From NCBI GenBank assembly GCA_030765065.1, contig CM060988.1, forward strand, positions 200,010,565-200,074,564: a stretch of DNA of 64,000 bases, given 5' to 3'. Both the position numbers and the translations under genes were made by a program. Below the pieces are notes generated by a model that made no database searches, was not told the origin of the DNA, and worked only from the letters and a program-made list of their open reading frames with translations. The stretch is from Deroplatys truncata. Its lineage: Eukaryota > Arthropoda > Insecta > Mantodea > Mantidae. Positions 34,238 through 44,960 of the stretch are shown here, piece by piece (within the stretch, counting starts at the first letter, position 1; each line of letters begins with the position of its first letter).

Positions 34238-34791
34238 CTTCTTTGGTCAGCATCTCTTCATAACAAAATATTGCCAGTAAGCACTATATAATAATGGCCG
34301 CTAAAAGGTCGCATGAGTGGTTCAAATAACTTAATTTCAGCAACAGCCCCTCATGAAACAGTTTCACATTCTCTACAGAACACAGTGCATGTCAAAAATG
34401 CTTGTTTTATAAGTATTTTGGGTGCATTTTACTGCTACTTGCATACTAAATAATCTACTAATTTGTGTCAAATTATGGTGTGCAGTTGAAACCATTAAAA
34501 TTTACAACCTGTTCAACAATTATATTTCTACTAAAGTATAAATTACATCCAGAAACTAATTCAGACATGCACGGGATAAAGATAAACTTTTGCGACATTA
34601 TTAGTTATATAAGAAATGGAATTAAGCTGTACTCTTGATCAACTAAAATGCTTTATTGTCTATAATAAATTTATAAAACAAAAACTTAAACAGTTTTAAG
34701 TGGTTAAATGTTTTTGGTAGCATTGACAAGTTTTAAAATTAAATAGCAGGACTAACTTGTATACGTTGTAGGCTTTTCCTGAAATTGAAAT

Positions 34792-35025
34792 TAATAATGT
34801 TTTAATGGACACTCTGTAACTGCTACGGTTCTTAGCATCCCATTTTATATTGGGTGTGAAAGACTGGAAATTTTGCTCAGAGGCCTCTTTATCAGCTTGG
34901 GGTTCTTTTACATGCCGTAAATCACCGATGAGGTACCACCGGCTTTACTTTCCTTGTGAAGGAAACCATGCTAAGGATTTTTATGGCCCCCCCCCAAAAA
35001 AAAAATCCATCGCTCTCCGCTGAAA
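34792..35025 (-). mobile_element. SINE-1, 5'-truncated minus copy
   Basis: The plus strand shows cttagcatcccattttatat, ctcagaggcctctttatcag and aaaccatgctaaggatttt. The tRNA head is missing. About seven bases (ctgaaat) are repeated on both sides, and unit 3 has the uninserted sequence. A poly-C/poly-A expansion sits at 34987-35005. Confidence 0.8.
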
Positions 35026-36246
35026 TCCATTATTTCTCGAAGATTCCAGGCAAATAATGAAAAGTAGCAAATAGAATAACTTCATTCTATACATCATGTG
35101 ACGGGCCTCATAAAGCCAGCAGATAGCAGAAGGTTATTTTAGAGTTACAGTACATGCCAAACAACCTCCATCATTTTATGGTTTGCCTAGGATCTTTGTA
35201 AAATTATGGATTTTAGCAAAAGTCTGTGACATAAATATACCCACATAAAATGTTACAGATATATCTTTTAAATGAATAGAAAAACAAAAAACTAAATGCT
35301 GAAAATTCCGATATTATTGGAGCAAGGAGCCTTCCAAATTGTGATGTTGAAAATATTTTGTATAATATGTGGTATATGAGTAGGAGCTGCATTCACTATT
35401 CACATTGCAAATACACATCTACAGGATTATCTTTAAGATATCTTACTTGTGTAACATTATTGGACATAAGGAACACCACTGGACGTTGTGGTTTGTATAT
35501 TTCATTATATTTTCTTACTTTTGTTCCATATTAACACGTTACACAACTCCCATCACATGCATCTCATCCAAGGCATTGTGGGAGGTTGGTTGTGTTATCC
35601 TGCTGCCAACATTGAGGACCCTAAGCCGCAAGGCATAGCCCATCATTGAGGGCGTTGAGTACTAAGTGTAACCAAAGGATATTTTTTATGAATAGAGCAG
35701 TTAGGCTGCAACTGTGGAGTAAAGACAGGCTTAGCCACAGGATGTGAGGCTAAACCACAATAAAACTTTTATGGCAACAATTCTTTAGCAACATTGTTTT
35801 CATCGGTTGGCAACTCTTCATTACAAAATGTTGCCAGTAGGTGCTATATAAGAGCAGCCGTTAAAGGGCGGGTGGTTAGGCGAACTAAATAACTTTTTTC
35901 TGACAACAACAACTGCATTAAAGATTCCACATTCTCTACAGAATACTCTTCAGTATCAAAAACTTTGATTTCTTAAGTATTTTGGGTGCATTTTACTTCC
36001 TCCCCAAACTAAATAACGCTACGAATCATGTGCCAAATTATGTTCTGCAGTTGAAACCATTACAATTTACAAACTCAGTATTTCCAATAAAGTATAAATT
36101 GCATGCAGAAACTGATTTACACATGCATGGGGTAAAGATAAACTTATGCAGAATTATTAGTTATAATAATAGCTTATAAGAAATAGAAGGAAGCTGTACT
36201 CTTGATCAACTTAAAATACTTTATGGAACTATAAGAAATTTGGAGC

Positions 36247-36257
36247 GGGGGGGGGGG
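36247..36257 (+). repeat. Poly-G run
   Basis: Eleven consecutive G in AT-rich DNA; unit 2 lacks it. Confidence 0.9.
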
Positions 36258-36283
36258 ATCTTAAACAGTTTTAAATGATTAAA

Positions 36284-37099
36284 GGCTGTTTCACAACCGT
36301 CCAAGAGCAGTAACCAAAATGGAAACAAGAATGTAAAGCAAGACAACATACAAACTATTAGTTCACAACCACCTGAGGATGATAACCAAAATGGAAAAGA
36401 ACGGGAATACATATCGATGATTATGTCGATCACAAAGTGAAAGTCAATTTTGCGCATTGGGATTTAATTTGTTTTTAATTGACTAATAATGGTTTTTCAC
36501 CTACTTCCAATTCAGCCAACATAATTCAGTTAGCCAACATCAAAATTAGATAGAGTAAACACTGTCTAAATGCATATCCATTACATTTCGGACCTCCCTA
36601 GTTGTACCAAGCCTTCATTCCTTTATTTAATGGCATACATTAAAGTTGTTTTTTGGTAATTTCCACTGATTATTGCTGTTCTTTGTAGCTTTTGCCATTG
36701 TTTTTGAGGCAGTACTTACTTTTGAGTTGCATATAAACAAATTATGGATGACCCTTTCACCAGAGGAACCAACGCTCAGTGGGTGTCAAGGTCTGAGTTT
36801 AAGAAGCACATTTACTAATATCTTCCAGTTTCATGTTTCAAGCTTGCGACTACAGAGAACACTAGCAGCTGTTTCATGTCATGGCCACCTAGAATAACCT
36901 TTACAGTGAAGAATCTAATATGCACAATATGGATTGATTGTGCCGTGCTCGAGAACAAGAAAGTTAAAGCTTGGGCAACTCTTCTTTCCCTTTCCCAGGA
37001 CTCAACAGGGTTTCCCATCGATAGTGAACACTCCTATTTGAATACATGTATTTCAACTTTCTCGTTCTGGTTACCATTCTTGTTGGTTGTGAACCAGCC
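36284..37099. mobile_element. 816-bp MITE with TTAAA target duplication
   Basis: The ends are inverted repeats GGCTGTTTCACAACC and (reverse complement of the right end) GGCTGGTTCACAACC. Subterminal similarity continues through gtaaccaaaatgg-like motifs. TTAAA flanks both sides (36279-36283, 37100-37104). Unit 2 of the duplication carries a single ttaaa at the matching site, near 34711. No transposase is encoded; short frames inside are not recognised. The superfamily is unresolved. Confidence 0.85.
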
Positions 37100-37262
37100 T
37101 TAAATGTTTCGGTAGGATTGATAGATTTTAAAACTAAATAACAGAACTAAATTGTTTCTGCTGTAGGCATTTGTTGAAATCTGTTATTTCAAGAAGATTC
37201 TAGGCAAATAGTGTAACTTCATTCTATATATGTTTCAATGCTTTGTCCGACAGAAAGCAAAA

Positions 37263-37290
37263 GGTTAGGTTAGGTTAGTTTAGTTTAGAG
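37263..37290 (+). repeat. Interstitial (GGTTA)n telomere-like tract
   Basis: Three GGTTA units and two GTTTA variants. The matching site in unit 2 (35131-35145) has a single ggtta followed by ttttaga, so the tract expanded after the duplication. TTAGG is the usual arthropod telomere repeat. Confidence 0.8.
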
Positions 37291-37767
37291 TTACACTATA
37301 TGCCTAACAACCTCTGTCATTTTATGATCTGCTTAGATCCTTTAAAAAATTATGGATTTCATCAAAAGTCGGTAACATAAATATTCTGTATACACACAGG
37401 GTGGCCCACATGAAGTTTTACAGGTGAATATCTCTTAAATAGAACAAACCAAATGCCAAGAATTCCAAATCTTATTGGAACAAAGGGCTTTCCAAATTGT
37501 GATATGCAAAATATTTCCATTTGGCCCCTTATTGGGCACAGGGGCCAACCTCAGAATTTTAAATGGAACCATGAAATTTTGTTTTTATATAAACCCAATA
37601 AACTAAGGAAATTTTATTAAAACTTTTTTTTCTTTTAAAATTAATCGTTGAGCTGGGATGTTTTTATTGAAGTCTACAGTAGTAGGAAATAGTACTAACA
37701 TGCCATATCACAATTTGGAAAGGCCCTTACTCCAATAAGATTTGAAATTCTTGGCATTAGTCTTCTA

Positions 37768-39470
37768 TTTTCTCTACCATGTACATAGTAGATAGAGAAA
37801 GTATTGCAATCCACCCAAAAATTTGATACTGAGATTTCACCAGAAATACATGTTTTGAGGCCCCCCGAATCCAAAAAAGCACTTTTAGAAAAAAGGTCCA
37901 TGTATATGTCTGTGAACAGCATAACTCAAAAACGAAAAGTTGATAAGTACCAAATTTGGTATTTAAGTTCAGTAACTTCCAAGAATGCGACCTAAGTTTT
38001 CAGAAAATCCCACCACTCGAAACTACCCATTACATGGAACATTTTTTTAGAAGTTTAATTTTCTAAAAAATGGCCCTAACGATTTTGATTAAAACACCAT
38101 ATATTAAAGATATCTACATTATAAACAAAATGTTAACCTTAATTTTCTGGGAATAGCACGTGAAGTCCTCTTTATTTGGAAGACATTTTGTATAATCTTG
38201 TGTAGCTTGTAAAAGTTAAGCGATAGACGAAAATGTAGTACACATAAAATGTAGATCTCTTTAAAAAATATAATTTATTTCAAGTAAGTTTTGTTTTTGT
38301 GGCATAAGCAATTTTGAGATATCCGTCATTAATGGTTTAAAATGTTCATTACTTCCTCATTCTCTTAAAGTGCTGTCAATATTCACTTGTTTCTTACTAT
38401 TGCATGGAAACAGTATGGAATTTTAAGGCCAGCGTGTAGTGTCCGGTTCTTAATCATTTGACTATCCATGCTTTTCTTTGTATCTATGACAAAGTGTGTG
38501 ATGTAGCTATTTCTGCAAAGGCTTATTTGGATTAAAATGTAGATAGAAAAAAAAATCTGATGTGTTGCGCTCAGACGACTTTCTCTACTCTTGTACAAAC
38601 TAGTTTTACAAACGCATATTCTCCATGTATGTCATGTTAATCGAGATGTTAATCTTATTGCTAATTTTCTTGTAGGTGCAAGGAAATATGGTAGGCTTTA
38701 AGCGATAGTCAAATCTTTTAAGAGCTGGTTGCTATGTGGAGCATTCCATTCTCTTTGCATGTCCAGGACATAAAAAAACGAATAACAAATTCCCATTTGA
38801 GAAAAAGTATTGGAAAATTCAAACAAATAATAAAGAATATCTTGGAAATGGTTCATTCCACAAAAAAATGTATATGATATAAATTGTGTGTTTTAATGAG
38901 GTCTACATTTTTTGTGTAGTAAAATTTTGTCTATCTCTTACGGTTTACCAGTTATGTGAAATCATTCAGAATGAAGGAGGCTTTTGGGGACATTACCAGA
39001 AAATTCAAGATATGTGTTTCATTTGCGATAAAAACATCTTAAACATGACATTTTAATCCAAATCATTTGAGCCATTTTTGAGAATATCAAAATTTTCGAA
39101 AAATGTTCCATGTAAAGGGTAGTTTGGGGTGGGCGGATTTTCTTGAAAATCTTCATGTCACATCCTTGGAAGATAGTAAACTCAAGTACCAAGTTTGTTA
39201 TTTATCCGACTTTTCGTTTTTTAAGTTATGCTGTTCACAGACAGACACACACACATGGACATGTTTCAAAAAATACTTTATTTGGATTCAGGGCACCTCA
39301 AAACATGTATTTCCAATTAATCATGATATCAAATTTTTGGGTGGCATGCAATACTTCCGCTACTTACTATGCATAGTAGAGAAAGTAATAAGCTTTAGTA
39401 AAAATAATTTGTGTACTTGCTAATATGGGTAGGGGTAGAGAAAGTCATGTGAATGTGCCATCAGATTTTT
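37768..39470 (+). mobile_element. Family A repeat, copy 5 (outer, split)
   Basis: The 5' part is 37768-38550 (ttctctaccatgtacatagt start). The 3' tail is 39388-39470 (ataagctttagtaaaaataa ... gtagagaaagtcatgtgaat ... tcagattttt). The interruption point matches a continuous stretch in the copy at 55.2 kb (gacagaaaaataaggtttag), proving that the inner copy inserted later. Confidence 0.85.
38551..39387 (-). mobile_element. Family A repeat, copy 6 (inner, inverted)
   Basis: A complete minus-oriented copy, from aaatctgatgtgttgcgctc (3' end) to catagtagagaaagta (5' end), inserted in an A-run of the outer copy without target duplication. Together the two copies form an inverted pair with arms of about 0.75 kb. 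Confidence 0.88.
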
Positions 39471-39526
39471 TCTGTTAATTTAAGAGATAATCACCTGTAG
39501 CAGTTTATGTGGGCTACCCTGTATAT

Positions 39527-41220
39527 TAAGTTTGTAATCTTATGATCAATCATCTATATTGTAAAATTGATATTTGGTGAAGCTAAGATATTGCAGTACT
39601 GGAAGTAGACTGGGATGTGTCGGGTATTGTGAGGAAGCAGAAAAACATCTTCCCTTGTGAGGCTTTCCCTCTTTTCTTTATTCTTACATTTATCACAGTT
39701 TACAGAAAGTACTTCACATTTCATAGCCTCAAAATGAGCAATTTTTGAGCAGATTTGTACCTTGGAGATCTCTGACAGTTTCTAATGTCAGCATGCTATC
39801 CATCACAACACTGAATTATTTGGTCAGCAAGGAGTAAAATGTTCTATTTGTACTGTAAGGCATTATACACTCCTGAACCACTGAACATGCGGCTGGAAAT
39901 GCAACAAAGAATAAATACATTCCTGTGTTTTGATTTTATCACATAGGTAATGTTGAACATATCAGTGTTTCAAACATTGTTCAGTTCCATGCAGTCACCA
40001 CTTACTCTGTATATTAGTTGTATAGCGTTTATATTGCTTGGAGGAGAAGGGAGGACTGAAGCTCACTTCTCCCACAAATTGTAAAACAGAAGGGGTATAC
40101 CTAAATAGGTGCACATGCAAGATAGGCTCTTCTGCTTTGAAATTTGGGTAACAGTTCCATACTAACCTACTAGTGAAGATGCTAAAATAATGATTTTATG
40201 AACGAAAAGATATAATACTAACGTTAGGAGGAGATGTGAACACTTAAAAACATTTGTAACCCACCTGCCCTCCCTGTTTAAGACATTGTCTTTTACACCA
40301 AAGTCATTGAAAAAGGTAAACAAAGTTCTCTATTTTGGTACTTCTGCACATGAATGAAAGAAGCTGCCAACCCAACTGTATTTGCTTATTTTGCAAAAAT
40401 GGCAATGTTTGCTTTAATTCAGCATCTAAAGTCACTTTGGCATTCTTTACTGCATAATTTCTGATAATGTACCAGTCATTTGAATCCAGTTGATACACAT
40501 TAAACCTAGCCTTGGGTAAATCTCAAAATCACAAAAGCAAAGTGCCTTCTACTGGCCAGACCATGAACTAAAAACTTAGGTAAGTATGGAATAATACTGG
40601 AAATTTGTGTTAATTTTCTCATACAAGGTAGGTAAAGCCATGGTTATCTGTCATATTTAAAACTGCCCACCTTAAAATGTTCAGGAATAAATCAAAGTTT
40701 TACAAAATATAATAAACGTTCAATGAAAATTTAGTTTACAAAATGTGCTTTTAAGAAACCAGTTGTGCACTTTAGTTAGTTTTTGGGAGATCAAACAATG
40801 CACTAGTTTCTGACCATGAGTTTAATAAAGAAACAATATCCTCTTGGAAAACTCGTCATTATTGGTTCAAACAGCCGTACAAAGCTAGCTGCTAACCATG
40901 TAGGTTGCTATTTGACAATGACTGTTAGGTGAATTGTAATCTTGTAGTTAAATGTGTTTGTGTTATACAGAGGCCTATAAAAAAGAGACCTAAAGTAAGT
41001 AAAATGTGTGCATTTTTACGAATTTTTATGTTTTTATGTGTACATGACGGATGCAGGAAATAATTCCAAAAAATGGGCTAGACCTGTCAGCCATGTTGGA
41101 TTTGTGACCCATTGGAGTAATGTTAAAGGAAAATTGAAATATGTCAATTTTTTGTTCTAACAATTGTGCTTTCGATGTTCATTTATAGGCTTAGTATACT
41201 TTGTTTTTGTTATTATATTC
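39527..41220. other. Non-coding stretch
   Basis: AT-rich, no recognisable frame or repeat. A 64-residue minus frame at 40498-40304 is not supported as a gene. Confidence 0.5.
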
Positions 41221-41269
41221 AATTATAATAGGTTATGATTATTAACTGTATGATTTACTTCTGTAGGTT

Positions 41270-42370
41270 TTAAAGAGAACAAAAAATCCTGCTTCTTCAA
41301 TGTGTAATTTGACTCCCTTTCTGATTTAGCCTGTGACAATGTTGGAAACTTTGTGCATAAGTACTGGAAGCAAGGGCAACTTTTGTCAAGTGCTTTCATG
41401 AATTGCTTCATCATGCCAAGTTTTATGTGTAATGGAGGGAGTAGAAGTTTTTGATGATCAACAAGAGGCACATTAGTAACACTTTTTTTGATCCAGATTC
41501 CAGTTGCTGCCTCTCAGGCCATTGATCAGTTTCCCAATGTTTGTCCCTCCCCTGCTATCCCATTTGCAAAGAAAATAAGGAAATTTTATGTATCCTCCCT
41601 GTTGTCCTAGTAACAGACCAATGACCTTCAAGCCACCACATATTTGCCACTCATGGTCGCGGTACTTCATTTTCTCAAGAACACGCTTCAGAGTTTCATA
41701 AGACTCTCTTACGTTCGTAGAATGTGCAAGTGGTATTGAAGCTAACTTGTTGCCATTATAAAGTAACACTGCCTTAAGACTTTGTTTGGAAGAATCAATA
41801 AAAAGACACCAGTCACTTGGCTCATGTACTTCCCTGTCCAACTGTTGAATAAGATTACACACATCCACATAAAACACAAGTTGATCTTCTACATAGTACT
41901 TGTGGAACTGTATTTTGCGATTCCTTACCACGAAAGTATAATGCCAGGTGATAAATTCTGCTCCAGTATTCTTGAGCCCAGTAATTCACTTTTTTGCTTG
42001 TGAAGCTTAAATCTCTCACTAAATCATTTAATTCAAATTGATTAAATTGTTGTGGTGAATTATCAAATTATTCTGGATCAGAAACCAACTCATTGTTGGA
42101 AGTCATGGAGCTGCTTTCAGATTCAGTAAAATTGAGATCTGCTGGTGATGTAGGTATGGGTAGTTCGGGTCCATAAGGAATAGACTGTGTAGCTGAGTTT
42201 TGGATATTTAATTCCTACTTTATTTATGCTGTTGTAACCAGCAACTTTGCACATGCAAAAGTAACGATCCTCATCGTGATTCTGCTGCTCTCTCTATATC
42301 ATTGGTTTGGCAAATGGCATTGCCTTCCGTTTTCCTTTATACCAATAACATAATCCTTCAACACAATTGT
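41270..42370 (-). pseudogene. Unknown arthropod protein family, copy 2
   Basis: Minus-strand frames 41931-41473 and 41471-41270 carry SDWCLFIDSSKQSLKAVLLYN, LASIPLAHSTNVRESYETLK, LKVIGLLLGQQGGYIKFPYF with LCKWDSR, and VDHQKLLLPPLHIKLGMMKQ, then CTKFPTLSQAKSERE. Upstream frames to 42370 contain the N-terminal LCKVAGYNS segment. The order is the same as in copy 1 (830-3420) and most of the protein is readable, but it is broken by frameshifts and ends after the LSQAK segment, so the C-terminal GPQIRQLM part is absent. Function unknown; no introns. It abuts the 5' side of the Penelope-like element. Confidence 0.65.
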
Positions 42371-42793
42371 TACATGCAATATGAGGCATGAACAATTTAT
42401 TCTGGTCACCAACACTGATATTGCCGCACGTAATAACCAAAGAATATGGAGGTAAGCACAGATTTACACAGTTTCAACGGAAACTTTGGAATAAAATAGG
42501 ACATAAAATTATACTTAAAACTAGAAATCAAAAAGAAAAACACGGCTGCAAACATAAGGTTCCTAAATCTTTGCTTAAAACACAAAGTTACGCCAAACTT
42601 TGTTAGAAAATATGTAAAATTTAATCACAATGTAAAGCATCAAACAGTAGCAGACAAGAAAGTAATCGAAATAGAAAAGAACAAACATTATGCAAATTTA
42701 CAGGACTTGGACCTTAGAATCTATGAATTACACTTATGGTTACCGAAAGTTTTAGGAATACCCTTATGGGAAAATTTACGGTAAAATTTCCTT

Positions 42794-44118
42794 ATGCTAC
42801 TTAGCAAGAAAATGAGCGCCAAAACAATGAAACTGAAAAAGAAACTAAACAACCTTATATTCAAACAAAAAAACACTCTGGAATACCGGGAAAAATCCCC
42901 TAGACATAACCAAAAATGGAAAGCAACATATAAACATAACCTAAACAATGAACCTACAACAGGCCAATATGTAGTTAACCTCTCAAAAGAACCATTCACC
43001 AGCACAGAGCTATCTGTCTTGAACAATGGCCTAAAAACCTGTTTCAACTTCACAAAAAATACAGAAAACTTTGTTGCTGATATCGAAATAGCCTCCAACC
43101 ACCTTACAGATAAGGATAAAAGTTTAATAAAATCACAGTGTGAACCAATATTGGACCAGATACAAGCCCAAAAACACCACTACATACCACATCAAAAAAT
43201 TATCAAATCTCTAAAGTCAAAGCCTCTAGTATACACCAAAGCAGACAAAGGAAACACATTAGTGATATTAGACCAAGAAGATTATGAATCTAGAGTTATG
43301 CAATTATTACATAGCCCAGAGTACATAGAAATCAGCAAACATCCATTAAAAGAATGCACCAAGTCACTCCAGAACACATTGATAGAAACCAAAACATTAA
43401 CAAAAGCCGAAAAATCCAGAATTAAACCAGATTTTCCCACTATACCTAGGTTATATGCACTACCAAAAATACAGAAAATCGGCAACAAAATGAGGCCCAT
43501 AGTGAATAACATAAACTCTCCCACATATAAACTAGCAAAATGGCTTTCAGATATGTTCAACTCCATGCCTATGTTTAAAAGTCTTAGTATAAAAAATTCA
43601 TTAGAATTAACCAGTCACCTTTCAAATATAAATATATCACCCACAGACATGATGGTATCATTTGATGTCACTGCACTCTTCCCAGCATACCAAAAGAAGA
43701 ATTATTACCACTCCTAGAAAATTGGATATTAAACAATGCCACACCTAGAACACAAACAGAAGATTACCTAAAACTAACAAAATTATGTCTGGAGCAGAAT
43801 TTCTTTTCATTCCATCACAAAATCTTTAAACAAACCTCAGGCCTAACTATGGGAAACCCCCTTTCACCATTTTTAGCAGAACTATATATGAGCCATTTTG
43901 AATCCCATATTACTAAATCTTTCCCACATCTATTCAAAACCTGGTATAGGTATGTAGATGATATTTTTGCTATTGTTCCAAAAAAACTTTCAGAAGATGC
44001 TTTGAAATTATTAAATTTGCAAAAAAGATCTATTAAATTCACAATAGAAAAAGAAGAAAATGGCCAATCACCTTACCTAGGCATCAGGATCATCAGAAAT
44101 AATGCACACAACAACTAA
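42794..44118 (+). pseudogene. Penelope-like reverse transcriptase, frameshifted
   Basis: Open at 42794-43717 and then, after a frameshift near 43690, at about 43700-44118. Recognisable parts are YTKADKGNTLVILDQEDYES, RLYALPKIQK, MRPIVNNINSPTYKLAKWLS, VSFDVTALFP (catalytic D of motif A), QTSGLTMGNPLSPFLAELYM (motif B), WYRYVDDIFAIV (YVDD, motif C) and SPYLGI. All match Penelope RTs, which are closest to telomerase. Another frameshift follows at about 44110. Confidence 0.92.
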
Positions 44119-44901
44119 CGTTTGGCATTTACAGAAAATTATATTAAAAACAATAGCTACAATCCTATAAGCCACAAACATGCAATTTTAAATAGTATTA
44201 CAAACAGGTTAGTACATATACCAATGGAAAAAGAAGAATACCAACACATTATCAACATAGCCACTATGAATGGATACCAGAAAAAAACAATAGATAAGAA
44301 GATAAAAAGGTTTGAAAGACGGAAATACATCCAACAAATGACTACGTTACTCAGACAACAAAAACCACAAGCATATAGAAAATTCACTTATCACCCTTGG
44401 ACACATCATAAATTTCAAAGGATTTTAAAAAAATACATCACCCTGTTTCCACAGAATAACCACAATATACAGAAACTACTATGCAACAGAACAAAAGATC
44501 CTATCCCCAACGATAAATCAGCTGGTATATATCAAATTGATTGTAATGAATGTAACCTGGTATACATAGGAAGAACCAAAAGAAATCTTGAAATAATACT
44601 TAAAGAGCATATGAGATGCATTTACCAAAAGCAGCAAGATAAATCAGCAGTAGCACATCATTTCTGGTCTTCAAACCATGATATCACTCCAAACATAAAA
44701 CTCTTAAAACCGATCAACAGCAGCAATGAATTGGACATCTGGGAAAAAATACATATTGTCAAACACAGGAATCACCTAATGAATTTTGAACTGCCGCCAC
44801 CCAACGGCCTTTGGAGGTTCATCAGCCCAGCACCAGAGAACACCACAAACCACACACATCCCCCAGACGATGACCGGCAATATCAGTTGAGAACATGCTG
44901 A
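44119..44901 (+). pseudogene. Penelope-like C-terminal linker and GIY-YIG endonuclease
   Basis: Open at 44122-44901. After SYNPISHKHAILNSITNRLV and a basic linker comes the nuclease: GIYQIDCNECNLVYIGRTKR (GIY ... YIG with the catalytic Arg), KEHMRCIYQKQQDKSAVAHH, and the downstream IWEKIHIVKHRNHLMNFE. The C-terminus ends PPDDDRQYQLRTC. All of the key GIY-YIG residues are visible. The enzyme nicks DNA to prime insertion. The element as a whole is inactivated by frameshifts upstream. Confidence 0.9.
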
Positions 44902-44934
44902 CGATGGGAACAAGCCGTCTCCTGAAACGTGTTC
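44891..44934 (+). ncRNA. Hammerhead-ribozyme-like motif at the element's 3' side
   Basis: CTGACGA (44898-44904) and GAAAC (44924-44928) flank a short weak stem, and GAACATG and CGTGTTC pair on the outside. Penelope-like elements are known to carry hammerhead motifs, but the canonical CUGAUGA is altered here and the cleavage-site strand was not identified, so activity is doubtful. Confidence 0.4.
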
Positions 44935-44960
44935 AAGTAAGAATATTATAGTGATGTAGT

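Larger units (their letters stand above)
32071..35382 (+). repeat. Tandem segmental duplication, unit 2
   Basis: Homologous to unit 3 over its full length (ttcactatacacatggcac ... aacattgaggaccctaag ... attttgggtgcattttact ... ggaattaagctgtactcttg ... gagccttccaaattgtgatg). It is interrupted by two family A copies (32478-34237) and a SINE-1 (about 34792-35025). The host part of the unit is about 1.3 kb. Confidence 0.85.
35383..37505 (+). repeat. Tandem segmental duplication, unit 3
   Basis: It carries the same host sequence as unit 2 but with different insertions: no family A pair at the ...aacattg|tttt... site (about 35795), no SINE at about 37170, but an 816-bp MITE at 36284-37099. It also differs by an expanded GGTTA tract at 37263-37290. 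Confidence 0.85.
37398..39526. mobile_element. Inverted-repeat element (TACAGGGTGGCCCACAT ends), interrupted by family A
   Basis: Left arm at 37398-37505 and right arm at 37707-37762 plus 39472-39526. The outer ends read cagggtggcccacatg and, reversed, acagggtagcccacat. The inner arm blocks (aattccaaatcttattggaa / ccaataagatttgaaatt) pair over about 50 bp. The right arm is split by the nested family A copies. Part of the left arm is also in unit 2 (35243-35350), so it predates the duplication. Confidence 0.75.
42400..44960 (+). mobile_element. Penelope-like retroelement 1
   Basis: A plus-strand element with a reverse transcriptase (about 42790-44120) followed by a GIY-YIG endonuclease (about 44520-44620), the hallmark order of Penelope-like elements. 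The N-terminal part from about 42388 is lysine- and asparagine-rich. The coding sequence is broken by three frameshifts (near 42780, 43690 and 44110) but is otherwise easy to read. After the coding end lies a hammerhead-like motif (44891-44934). The exact 5' boundary is uncertain. Confidence 0.9.

Noticed and set aside
39103-39423. 106-residue frame in family A copy 6
   Set aside because: Same reason as copy 7: an accidental opening in a non-coding repeat.
42721-43098. 125-residue minus frame with hydrophobic runs
   Set aside because: Antisense of the Penelope-like N-terminal region, which is Lys/Asn-rich; the hydrophobicity is a by-product.
44157-44387. 76-residue minus frame inside the Penelope-like element
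   Set aside because: Hydrophobic antisense shadow of the linker region.
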